A DNA stretch of 14,411 nt from the NCBI GenBank assembly GCA_964613675.1, contig CAZTIH010000062.1, positions 1 through 14,411 on the forward strand, written 5' to 3'. Made by a program: the position numbers and the translations under genes. Positions 6,061-12,819 of this stretch are shown piece after piece. How positions within the stretch are numbered: position 1 is the first letter of the stretch; every line of letters begins with the position of its first letter. The notes beneath the pieces are model-generated. The model had not been told where the DNA came from, searched no databases, and worked only from the letters and a program-made list of their open reading frames with translations. This DNA is from DAIUCA01 sp964613675 (GTDB lineage: Bacteria > Pseudomonadota > Gammaproteobacteria > Competibacterales > Competibacteraceae).

Positions 6061-8385
6061 ATGAAACTACCGTTAAACCAGTGCAGAACTTGGGGGGTAC
6101 CTTCTCCACTGTTGGCGGTCACGATTGTCGCCGGGCTGGTGGGGACAATGTGGGGGGGAATTTTGCTCTTCTATCCCCTATTGGAGGGAGAAGCCCTCCT
6201 GTGGTACGAGCTCCACGGCACTTTAGAGGCCATTAATATCGTACTCGCCCTCACGCTCTGTTTAATGGTGTTAAACAGCCGTCAAGAACTCAGCAATTAC
6301 GCCAGGATCACGTTCAGTGTTGCTTTTCTTGTGGTCGCCTTACTACGACTGGGCCATGTCGTCACTTACCCCGTTTTGCAGGATGGTTTGTCACTATACG
6401 CCAGATTCGCAGAAAATCCTGTAAATTTGGAAGAAATTCAGAAAATATCGCTTTTTTTGGCTGTAAGCTCAGAATTTGTGTTAGCTACGGCTTTTCTTTT
6501 ACGCGCGTGCACTCCCCTAAATCCCCCTATCATTCCCCTCACAAAAGAATTATCCTTACTCATTGCTGTTCTTACCAGCATTCTTGTCTGGCAAGCAAGC
6601 TGGTATTACCTGCCATCTTTTGAGTTTTCTAACCGTTTAATGGAATGGGGGGCGTTATTCTTAGCATTAGCCATTCCTTTACTGGCCTACCGCGCTTGGC
6701 GATCGAAACTAGAGGGATGGGCCTGGTTAGCCTGTGCTGCCTGGGTATTCTTACTTTCCGCGCTTTGTATGATATTCAGCGCAGGAGAGATAGAAATGCT
6801 GTTTTGGGGCCATATTTTCTCCACCATCGGCTTTATTCTGACCTATCGCACAATTTACTTACATGTGGTCGAAGATCCCATGAAGTCTTTACAGCAGGTG
6901 CGGGACCAGCTCGCGGAACAGGCTTTGCGTTATCGGACGATTTTTGAAGCCAGTAAGATGCCGATGTTGCTTATCGATCCCGAAAACCATGGCCAGATCG
7001 TGAACGCTAACCATGCAGCGTTCCTGTTCTACAAATACTCGTTTGAAGAAATTACCCAACTCAAAATCAGCGACATCAATCAGTTATCGCCTTCAGAAGT
7101 CGCCCAAGAGATGCAGAGGGCTAAACAAGAACGGCGGAGCCATTTCCAATTTCCCCATAAACTGAGCTGTGGTGCGATTCGGCAAGTTGAAGTTTATTCC
7201 GGCCCCATCGAATTGGATGGGAAGACGCTCCTATTCTCGATCATCCACGACATTACCCATCAGAAGCAGCTTGAAGCCCAACGCATTCAGGGGCACCGAC
7301 TAGAAGCGATTGGCCAAATCACCGGCGGAGTTGCACATGATTTCAATAACTTACTCCAAGTGGTGGTGGGCAATTTGGAGCTGTTGCGCGACTTGGAACC
7401 CGATCAACAAGAGTGCGTTTCGGCGGCATTAGAAGCCGCGATTGAAGGGGGCGAACTCACTCATCGTCTCTTAGCCTATGCACGCCACCAAGCGTTGCAA
7501 CGACGCCATGTCAATGTAAACGAGCTAATTCGACAATTTATCAAGCGGTTGGAACCGACTTTCCCCGATGACATCGCCTTTATCGTGAGTCTGCACGAAG
7601 GGTTACCGACTTTAGAGATCGATCCAATCCAATTGGAGACCGCGCTACTGAATATCACGGTAAATGCTCGCGATGCTATGCCCAACGTAGGAATGCTGTA
7701 TTTCGTCACTAAATTGAGTGGTGAACCTGTGAATTTTCTCAGAATTATTATTCAGGATACGGGCATCGGGATGGATCAACACACCCTCGAACACGCCACT
7801 GAGCCGTTTTTTACGACTAAATCACTCGGTCAAGGAACGGGGTTGGGATTGAGTGCGGCGTATGGATTTGTCAAACAGTCGGGGGGAGAGCTTTATATTG
7901 ATAGCGCACCTAATTTGGGCACGACCGTGATTATAGATTTGCCCTTGCACAGAACCTCTGAAGACGGATTAACGCCCCCTCAACGCATATCCTCCTCGTC
8001 TCCGCCTCGATCACGGAAAATCTCATCCATTTTGGTGGTGGAAGATAACCACGCTGTGCGTCAATCAGCGGTACGCAGTCTTAAACATGCGGGGTACAAA
8101 ACTTATCAGGTTCCTCACGGACAGGCGGCACTCAATTATCTGATCCAAGGGCTAGAAGCGGACGTTGTGCTTAGTGATGTTGCCATGCCAGGAACGATTA
8201 CAGGCCTTGATCTTAAAAATTGGCTTCAGAAGTACCGTCCGGAGGTGCGTGTGATTTTGATGACGGGCATTACGGAAAGTCTGGAAGGAATCGAAGTCCC
8301 GTTGTTGCAGAAACCCTTTACGCCTGCTCAATTAGTTAAACTCATTGAGTCCACTCTCGAATCGCAGCACTACGATCTCTCCTAA
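6061..8385 (+). CDS. Membrane (MASE3-like) PAS hybrid sensor histidine kinase with receiver
   Basis: This is a 774-residue hybrid kinase. The N-terminal 270 residues hold about eight hydrophobic segments (about 16-40, 55-72, 84-104, 128-150, 160-180, 193-212, 218-240, 245-268), resembling the MASE3 integral-membrane sensor type; that name is tentative. A PAS domain (about 290-400, FEASKMPMLLIDPENHGQIV) and HisKA follow, with phospho-acceptor His426 in GGVAHDFNNLL. The ATPase domain has an N-box (531-540), G1 (DTGIGM, 566-571), F-box (EPFFTTK, 581-587) and G2 (GQGTGLGL, 590-597). A serine/proline-rich linker (about 630-653) leads to a receiver with E661/D662, D706, Thr735 and Lys751. It looks fully functional. 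No good Shine-Dalgarno precedes ATG 6061, so translation may depend on the upstream kinase gene. Its last four bases overlap the convergent rlmJ stop. Confidence 0.91.
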   Translation: MKLPLNQCRTWGVPSPLLAVTIVAGLVGTMWGGILLFYPLLEGEALLWYELHGTLEAINIVLALTLCLMVLNSRQELSNYARITFSVAFLVVALLRLGHVVTYPVLQDGLSLYARFAENPVNLEEIQKISLFLAVSSEFVLATAFLLRACTPLNPPIIPLTKELSLLIAVLTSILVWQASWYYLPSFEFSNRLMEWGALFLALAIPLLAYRAWRSKLEGWAWLACAAWVFLLSALCMIFSAGEIEMLFWGHIFSTIGFILTYRTIYLHVVEDPMKSLQQVRDQLAEQALRYRTIFEASKMPMLLIDPENHGQIVNANHAAFLFYKYSFEEITQLKISDINQLSPSEVAQEMQRAKQERRSHFQFPHKLSCGAIRQVEVYSGPIELDGKTLLFSIIHDITHQKQLEAQRIQGHRLEAIGQITGGVAHDFNNLLQVVVGNLELLRDLEPDQQECVSAALEAAIEGGELTHRLLAYARHQALQRRHVNVNELIRQFIKRLEPTFPDDIAFIVSLHEGLPTLEIDPIQLETALLNITVNARDAMPNVGMLYFVTKLSGEPVNFLRIIIQDTGIGMDQHTLEHATEPFFTTKSLGQGTGLGLSAAYGFVKQSGGELYIDSAPNLGTTVIIDLPLHRTSEDGLTPPQRISSSSPPRSRKISSILVVEDNHAVRQSAVRSLKHAGYKTYQVPHGQAALNYLIQGLEADVVLSDVAMPGTITGLDLKNWLQKYRPEVRVILMTGITESLEGIEVPLLQKPFTPAQLVKLIESTLESQHYDLS

Positions 8386-9200
8386 ACCCACCATTCCGCC
8401 TGCCACGTACCCTGTAACAAGCCCGCCAATACTGGCCCCCAAACTGCGAATTCCTGATCTAATTGCCACGGCAAATCGACCACGAGCAGACCCGACCCGT
8501 ATAAATTGGCGGTCGTCTCTAAGACAATTTCACAGCGATACACCTTCTGTTGTGGCCAACCGAGTTCACGGAATTGCTGCAACAAATTCTGATGGGGTTC
8601 GTCGCGCAGCAGCGGATACCACAAGATGATGACCGCCCCCGCAAACCGCCGCTTGACTTGCGCAATCAAAATCGGCAGTTGTTCGTAGTCGGTTTTAATC
8701 TCATAACTGGGATCCAGCAGAATAAGTCCTCGGGAATTTTGGGTCGGACACAAGGCCAATAATCCCGTTAATCCATCCCTTTGATGCACATGCACCTGCT
8801 TGTCGACCTGAAATAATACCCGTAACGCTGGGGCTTCTTGGGGATGGAGCTCCATCAGAATCATTTCATCTGAACGTCGCAGACATTTGCTGACGAGTAA
8901 CGGACTCCCCGGATAGTGAGTCAGTTGACGCCCGTTCGCTTGTGCGACCAAATCGCGGTAATGGCTAAGTTCAGGCGGTAGTGAAGGTGCGTTCCACAAC
9001 CGCCCAATACCCTCTCGCCATTCGGATTTTGTTGGGAACGGCGGTTGCGTGAGTGCGTAAAAACCGCTTCCCGCATGGGTTTCTAAATAACTCAAAGGCG
9101 CCGTCTTCTGCTGCATTTTTTGCAGAACTTGGAGGAGCACAACATGCTTGTGGACATCGGCAAAGTTGCCGGCGTGATAACCGTGTAGATAACTCAACAT
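8382..9200 (-). CDS. rlmJ: 23S rRNA (adenine2030-N6)-methyltransferase RlmJ
   Basis: RlmJ methylates the N6 of A2030 in 23S rRNA using S-adenosylmethionine. The 272-residue protein is near the E. coli length and follows it from the first residue: MLSYLHGYHAGNFADVHKH keeps Tyr4, His6 and Lys18, then come LETHAGSGFYAL (SAM-binding motif I), HYPGSPLL, ELHP and ALWYP-like ILWYP. The catalytic motif IV, DPPY in E. coli, reads D163-P164-S165-Y166 here, followed by EIKTDY as in E. coli. The Pro to Ser change is at a position usually proline in N6-adenine methyltransferases; the catalytic Asp and Tyr remain. The ribosome binding site is weak. The gene lies 44 bp downstream of the unknown membrane protein on the same strand and converges on the second kinase with a 4-bp overlap of stops. 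Confidence 0.95.
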   Translation of the reverse strand: MLSYLHGYHAGNFADVHKHVVLLQVLQKMQQKTAPLSYLETHAGSGFYALTQPPFPTKSEWREGIGRLWNAPSLPPELSHYRDLVAQANGRQLTHYPGSPLLVSKCLRRSDEMILMELHPQEAPALRVLFQVDKQVHVHQRDGLTGLLALCPTQNSRGLILLDPSYEIKTDYEQLPILIAQVKRRFAGAVIILWYPLLRDEPHQNLLQQFRELGWPQQKVYRCEIVLETTANLYGSGLLVVDLPWQLDQEFAVWGPVLAGLLQGTWQAEWWV

Positions 9201-9244
9201 CGGGAAGCGTCCATGATTAGAGGGTTTGCAGTTGGGGTGGGCGC

Positions 9245-10261
9245 TTAATCGGTAACGCCCTCATAGATGTAAAACACCGCTCGCACGGGCTGCGTTACCT
9301 CGCCAATACATTGAAATTGCTGCACTTTTGGCAAAGTCGCGTTAACCGTGGCGAAAAAGAGAATCGGATCAAAATCGTCATCGGATTGCGCGGAATTGGG
9401 AAGCAAATCGACTTCTACCCAGGACTCCATCATCGACACTAAGGTGTCTTCGTCGAGCTTTTCGTGGACGATCAATAGGCGGTCGCGAATCTGCTCCCAC
9501 CGTTTTAGCGAGATTGGCGCAGTCTCCAGAAAGGTATCCAGACAGGCTGTATCGAGCTTTTGCCGCCATTCTTGATGAATCTGATCGTCGGCTTGGGCAA
9601 ATTGGCGATCCGATAACGGTGGAAGATTGGGAGAGGCTGCCGCGACACGCCGAATTTCGTCCGAGGTCGGGCCCCCTCGGGAAAGTCGCCAATCCATTTC
9701 TTTGGCATACGCTTCTGCAAACCGTTGGGGAAAATTTTCGAGCGTGATGCTATGAATCTTAGCGAGAGTCTGCCGCTCGCGGAGGGCGTTCTGAAAGACC
9801 TCATAAGCATCGGCTAGTGATAATTCATGCGCAGCGATTTTGGTCGAAAAGGGTGGTGTGTCTAACGCATTGAATAGCGGTGCATTACTCACCGTCATCA
9901 CATGACCATCCTCCCATTCCGCCACAAAATCGAACCAGTCTCCCGCCTGCTCATGACGATAGAGAATAGCGGCATAGCCCAAAGAATTGACGGCCCCCCA
10001 CAATCGAACTTCGGGCATTCCTTCCACTCGAAAATCGCCAATCGTTTCAAATCCAAGCGATTGAATTTCTTGTATTTTACCTCCCCAATCTTGGGTCAAC
10101 GCGGGGATTAATCGCACCCGTACAGGATTGCTTACAGACATCTGCTGTAGATTCTGAAACATGCGCCGTATTCCCCATCCGACCCATACGAACCCCGCCA
10201 AAAACATCAGGAGGAAGAATAGCGTCATGGCCCCAAGAATCTGAAGAAAGAAAGCCACCAT
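9245..10261 (-). CDS. Membrane-anchored protein of unknown function
   Basis: I do not recognise this 338-residue protein. One strong hydrophobic segment at the extreme N-terminus (residues 2-30, VAFFLQILGAMTLFFLLMFL) is followed by basic RR and a long soluble part, suggesting an inner-membrane anchor with a cytoplasmic domain. The region after the anchor has a beta-rich stretch (about 65-125, ending DWFDFVAEWEDGHVMTVSN). An alpha-helical acidic/basic part follows, then a C-terminal stretch ending VRAVFYIYEGVTD. The start at ATG 10261 is chosen because TGAGG lies six bases upstream (10268-10272) and because a plausible promoter would begin transcription near the alternative ATG at 10306, which has no ribosome binding site and would add 15 residues. 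It is codirectional with rlmJ (44-bp gap) and divergent from the zinc operon. Whether it has anything to do with zinc or rRNA is unknown. Confidence 0.8.
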   Translation of the reverse strand: MVAFFLQILGAMTLFFLLMFLAGFVWVGWGIRRMFQNLQQMSVSNPVRVRLIPALTQDWGGKIQEIQSLGFETIGDFRVEGMPEVRLWGAVNSLGYAAILYRHEQAGDWFDFVAEWEDGHVMTVSNAPLFNALDTPPFSTKIAAHELSLADAYEVFQNALRERQTLAKIHSITLENFPQRFAEAYAKEMDWRLSRGGPTSDEIRRVAAASPNLPPLSDRQFAQADDQIHQEWRQKLDTACLDTFLETAPISLKRWEQIRDRLLIVHEKLDEDTLVSMMESWVEVDLLPNSAQSDDDFDPILFFATVNATLPKVQQFQCIGEVTQPVRAVFYIYEGVTD

Positions 10262-10267
10262 ATAAAA

Positions 10268-10272
10268 CCTCA
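10268..10272 (-). promoter_or_regulatory. Ribosome binding site deciding the start of the unknown membrane protein
   Basis: Read on the minus strand this is TGAGG, six bases before ATG 10261. The longer reading frame beginning at ATG 10306 is preceded only by an A-run. This site is the main reason for choosing the shorter protein. Confidence 0.5.
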
Positions 10273-10311
10273 TTTGAGAGATCGGAATCGGCAGATTATC
10301 GACCATTTTTT

Positions 10312-10341
10312 TTTATAAATCTTGAGATTTTTAGCGGTAAA
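10312..10341 (-). promoter_or_regulatory. Putative sigma70 promoter for the unknown membrane protein
   Basis: On the minus strand, TATAAA (10317-10312; 5/6 to the -10 consensus) lies 18 bases after TTTACC (10341-10336; 4/6 to the -35 consensus). Transcription would start around 10300-10306, giving a leader of about 40 bases to ATG 10261. The -35 element overlaps a short palindrome at 10337-10349, so a bound regulator could block it. Prediction is by eye only. Confidence 0.4.
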
Positions 10342-10349
10342 ACTTTTAC
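10337..10349. promoter_or_regulatory. 13-bp perfect palindrome in divergent promoter region
   Basis: GTAAAA (10337-10342), a central C and TTTTAC (10344-10349) form a perfect dyad. It overlaps the predicted -35 of the minus-strand gene and lies 38 bp, centre to centre, from the larger palindrome beside the COG0523 gene. It could be a second operator for a Fur-family repressor or a chance AT-rich dyad. Confidence 0.35.
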
Positions 10350-10370
10350 GGGACGGGAAAACTCATAGGT

Positions 10371-10391
10371 AAGTGTTATGTCTTTACACTT
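10371..10391. promoter_or_regulatory. Candidate Zur operator (21-bp imperfect palindrome)
   Basis: The outer arms AAGTGT (10371-10376) and ACACTT (10386-10391) are perfectly complementary, and two of the four inner pairs also match, so 8 of 10 pairs around the centre base 10381 are symmetric. Size, odd centre and AT-rich core fit Fur-family operators such as Zur boxes, whose gammaproteobacterial consensus contains TGTTAT / ATAACA-like halves; TGTTAT is present in the left half. It lies just upstream of the ribosome binding site of the first gene in an operon that encodes Zur. That position would block RNA polymerase. Assignment to Zur is inference from context. Confidence 0.5.
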
Positions 10392-10397
10392 TACATT

Positions 10398-10403
10398 CGG
10401 AGG
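10398..10403 (+). promoter_or_regulatory. Ribosome binding site deciding the COG0523 GTPase start
   Basis: CGGAGG lies four bases before ATG 10408, a strong site. It favours this start over the in-frame ATG at 10378, which would put ten non-homologous residues ahead of the protein and place the start codon inside the palindrome. Confidence 0.65.
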
Positions 10404-10407
10404 CACC

Positions 10408-11619
10408 ATGACCGCCAAACTCCCTGTCACTCTGCTATCTGGCTACCTTGGTGCGGGCAAAACCACCTTGCTCAACCATGTTTTACGCAATCGTGAAGGC
10501 AAGCGCGTCGCCGTCATCGTCAACGACATGAGTGAAATTAATATCGACGCCGACTGGGTGCGCGAGGGCGATGCCGCATTGAGCCGTACGGAAGAGAAAC
10601 TCGTCGAATTCACTAATGGCTGCATCTGCTGCACCCTCAGAGATGATCTACTACGAGAGGTCAGCAAGTTAGCGCGAGAAAAGCGCTTTGATTATCTGCT
10701 TATCGAATCCACTGGGGTATCTGAACCACTGCCCGTCGCGCAAACCTTTGTTTTTGAAGATGAAGAGGGAGAATCTTTAAGCGATCTTGCCCAACTCGAC
10801 ACCCTCGTCACCGTCATCGACGGCTTCAATTTCTGGCATGACTACGGTTCTTACGATTTTCTGAGCGATCGCGAACAGGCGATTGGCGAAGCGGACACCC
10901 GTACCGTAGTCGATCTGCTCATCGACCAAATTGAGTTCTGCAACCTCTTGGTGATTAACAAAACTGATCTGCTCACCGCCGAAGCCCTTCAGAAGTTGAC
11001 GGCATTACTCCACAAACTCAACCCCGATGCGGAAATTTTGCACAGCACAATGGGGCAAGTCCCGCTAGAAAAAATTCTGAACACAAAGCTATTCGATATG
11101 AATAAAGCGCAAACCTCGGCAGGTTGGATTAGAGAATTGAGCGGCCAGCACACCCCAGAAACCGAAGCCTATGGGATTCAGAGTTTTGTGTATCGGGCGA
11201 GACGGCCTTTCGATCCGCAAAAATTTTACGAATGGACACGCCAAGATTGGCCTAATGTAGCGCGTTCTAAGGGGTATTTCTGGTTAGCGACTCGCCATCA
11301 CTTGGCTTACACTTGGTCCCAAGCGGGTGGCGCTACCCGTTACGAAGCCGCTGGCTATTGGTGGGACGCCGTACCTAAAGAACATTGGCCAGATAGTCCA
11401 GACTATCGTCAAACCATTCTGAATAAATTTCAAAAACCTTATGGTGACCGTCGCCAAGAGATTGTTTTAATTGGGATTGATTTGGATGTGGAAAAACTCA
11501 CGGCGGCTTTTAATCAATGTCTGATCGCTGAAAATCTATTTGTAGAAGGGCCACTCGCTTGGCAGGAACTTTCAGATCCCTTCCCCAAACTTTCTGCAAC
11601 GGGGGAACGCATCGCATGA
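10408..11619 (+). CDS. zigA: COG0523-family zinc metallochaperone GTPase (ZigA/YciC type)
   Basis: This is a G3E-family P-loop GTPase of 403 residues, thought in this family to deliver metal to client proteins in the cytoplasm. Motifs in order are Walker A GYLGAGKTT (12-20), the metal-binding CxCC motif GCICCTLRDD (C72, C74, C75), ESTG (100-103) with SEPLPVAQ, and the guanine-specificity NKTD (184-187). The C-terminal CobW domain carries FVYRARRPFDPQKFY and ATRYEAAGYWWDAVP, as in the zinc-regulated ZigA/YciC subgroup rather than cobalamin CobW. An adjacent zur and a palindrome upstream support zinc-starvation expression; cobalt or another metal is less likely. The start follows CGGAGG. The stop overlaps the next gene as ATGA (11616-11619), indicating coupled translation. 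Exact clients are unknown. Confidence 0.9.
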   Translation: MTAKLPVTLLSGYLGAGKTTLLNHVLRNREGKRVAVIVNDMSEINIDADWVREGDAALSRTEEKLVEFTNGCICCTLRDDLLREVSKLAREKRFDYLLIESTGVSEPLPVAQTFVFEDEEGESLSDLAQLDTLVTVIDGFNFWHDYGSYDFLSDREQAIGEADTRTVVDLLIDQIEFCNLLVINKTDLLTAEALQKLTALLHKLNPDAEILHSTMGQVPLEKILNTKLFDMNKAQTSAGWIRELSGQHTPETEAYGIQSFVYRARRPFDPQKFYEWTRQDWPNVARSKGYFWLATRHHLAYTWSQAGGATRYEAAGYWWDAVPKEHWPDSPDYRQTILNKFQKPYGDRRQEIVLIGIDLDVEKLTAAFNQCLIAENLFVEGPLAWQELSDPFPKLSATGERIA

Positions 11620-11831
11620 TTCCCCAAACCTACGCACAATGGCACGATTGCATTGTCCACGAGTGCAAAATCACGCTCACCGCCGATTGGATAGCACAGC
11701 GACTAGCGATCTTGAGAGATCGAAATCATTATGAAAATCAAAAATTTATCCGAATCTACGGAGAAGACCACTGGCAACGGGTCGTCGGTTGGTTTGAACA
11801 AGCCGCACAAGCCGCCCCCCCCGCGTCTTGA
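11616..11831 (+). CDS. Small protein in zinc operon, unknown function
   Basis: This is a 71-residue protein beginning MIPQTYAQWHDCIVHECKIT. Its ATG overlaps the stop of the upstream GTPase gene (ATGA), the usual sign of a coupled operon gene. It is mostly helical, with no signal peptide or membrane segment. Two Cys and several His near the N-terminus (HDCIVHEC, residues 10-17) could bind a metal, though this is only suggestive. Helical segments TADWIAQRLAILRD and GEDHWQRVVGWFEQA follow; I have a general memory of similar short proteins beside COG0523 genes but cannot name a family. It ends in a run of eight C (11815-11822) that encodes Ala-Pro-Pro-Ala just before TGA. Its last 101 bases overlap the longest possible zur frame. 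Confidence 0.7.
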   Translation: MIPQTYAQWHDCIVHECKITLTADWIAQRLAILRDRNHYENQKFIRIYGEDHWQRVVGWFEQAAQAAPPAS

Positions 11832-12285
11832 TTTTGCAGAGGTTTTGCAAATTGCCGTCGAGCGTTGTCATCAACGACGCAAACGGTGGACCCCTCACCG
11901 TCGGCAAATTCTCGAACTGCTGGTACACAGCGAAAAACCGTTGAGCGCCTATGAGTTATTGAAGCAATTCAACGCACTAACCGCTCATTGTCACAGTCCC
12001 CCCATTATCTATCGGGCGCTGGAAGGGTTGATCGCTTTGGGGATGGTTCATCGTTTAGAACAGCGCCAACAGTACATCGCGTGTCGCTATCCAGAACATC
12101 CCCACGGGGGACTACTACTCATCTGCAAAGAATGTGACAGCGTTGCAGAACTTCCCACCGAACAAATCAATCTAGCGCTTCAACAAGCCCTGTCACAGCA
12201 TCATTTTCAAGCAAAACAAGCCTTTATCGAAATTACTGGCCAATGCCAGCAGTGCAATGCCCAGAACGCCCCCGCCAAATATTGA
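11731..12285 (+). CDS. zur: Zinc uptake regulator Zur (Fur family)
   Basis: Zur is a dimeric zinc-sensing repressor of zinc-scavenging genes. The DNA-binding winged helix covers about 36-110 (RRKRWTPHRRQILELL, PPIIYRALEGLIALGMVHRLE). The dimerisation part follows, with CRYPEHPHGGLLLICKECD and two structural zinc pairs, C132/C135 and C172/C175. CxYPEHxHxG and the lack of a Fur-style N-terminal motif favour Zur over Fur. ATG 11731 gives 184 residues and a 101-base out-of-frame overlap with the preceding small gene; the first 32 residues are unlike family members. In-frame TTG codons at 11794 (163 residues) and 11845 are alternative starts, the former giving a length close to that of other Zur proteins. 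A frameshift at the C8 run would instead fuse the small protein to Zur. The conserved domain itself is secure. Confidence 0.88.
   Translation: MKIKNLSESTEKTTGNGSSVGLNKPHKPPPPRLDFAEVLQIAVERCHQRRKRWTPHRRQILELLVHSEKPLSAYELLKQFNALTAHCHSPPIIYRALEGLIALGMVHRLEQRQQYIACRYPEHPHGGLLLICKECDSVAELPTEQINLALQQALSQHHFQAKQAFIEITGQCQQCNAQNAPAKY
11815..11822 (+). repeat. C8 homopolymer at the small gene / zur junction
   Basis: Eight consecutive C lie inside the overlap, ten bases before the stop of the small gene. Loss of one C, or a +1 slip, would move the small-gene frame into the zur frame and join both into one protein of about 220 residues. It may be real sequence, a phase-variable tract or a base-calling error. 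Confidence 0.5.
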
Positions 12286-12286
12286 G

Positions 12287-12315
12287 TTGATGACGCGCTT
12301 TTCGGTCGGTTAAAA
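12287..12315 (+). promoter_or_regulatory. Weak candidate promoter for the thioesterase-glk unit
   Basis: TTGATG (12287-12292) and TTAAAA (12310-12315) are spaced by 17 bases in the 72-base gap after zur. Matches to consensus are 4/6 and 3/6, so this is weak. No terminator hairpin is visible in the gap, so readthrough from the zinc operon is also possible. Confidence 0.2.
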
Positions 12316-12357
12316 CAGTCTGTATCGACTTTCTCACTGCCAATTTTCCGAATCCCC

Positions 12358-12819
12358 ATGCACCCGATCGACCGCTTCCTTCTACAACATGTCCCCATTT
12401 CTCAAGCCATGGGTATTTATCTGCATCACCACGATGCCGATGAACTCGCCCTTGCCGCCCCGCTCCTGCCCAATCTCAACGATAAACAATCGGCTTTTGG
12501 CGGTAGTCTTGCGGCGCTTTGTAGCCTCTGCGGATGGGCGGTGGTTTACATGCTGCTTGAAGAACGCCATCTAAATGGTCTAACCGACATCGCAATTGCC
12601 CAATGCGATCTCCAATTTCGCGCCCCCGTCCGCCATGAACTCATTGCCCGTTGTCCTTGGCCCGACACGACGCGCCGTCAAGCCCTTCTCGATGAGTACG
12701 CCCAACGGCAAAAACTCAGTTTATCTTTAGAAATCAAAGTTTTAGGCGAAGATTTAACCGCAGTGACTTTTAACGGTCGCTATGTGGCATGGCCCAAACC
12801 CGTAAGCGAAATGCCATGA
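12358..12819 (+). CDS. YiiD C-terminal-type hot-dog thioesterase
   Basis: This is a 153-residue protein matching the C-terminal thioesterase domain of E. coli YiiD (FabY), here without the N-terminal GNAT acetyltransferase domain. Marks are LQHVPISQAMGI (9-20), the LAAPLLPNLNDKQSAFGGSLAAL stretch (31-53; written here as part of the hot-dog substrate-binding helix region), CGWAVVY, and QCDLQFRAPV. A cytoplasmic acyl-thioester hydrolase is the likely role; substrate unknown. ATG 12358 lacks a clear Shine-Dalgarno, but the N-terminus fits the family. The end overlaps the glucokinase start as ATGA (12816-12819), so the two are translationally coupled. Confidence 0.8.
   Translation: MHPIDRFLLQHVPISQAMGIYLHHHDADELALAAPLLPNLNDKQSAFGGSLAALCSLCGWAVVYMLLEERHLNGLTDIAIAQCDLQFRAPVRHELIARCPWPDTTRRQALLDEYAQRQKLSLSLEIKVLGEDLTAVTFNGRYVAWPKPVSEMP

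Noticed and set aside
4977..7361. 26-base identical segments in the two kinase genes as a possible mobile-element or recombination repeat
   Set aside because: Both copies encode the conserved phospho-acceptor helix, and similarity continues at protein level on both sides. Paralogy explains it.
10378..10407. Longer start for the COG0523 GTPase at ATG 10378
   Set aside because: It adds ten residues ahead of the P-loop region, and a strong CGGAGG sits directly before ATG 10408.
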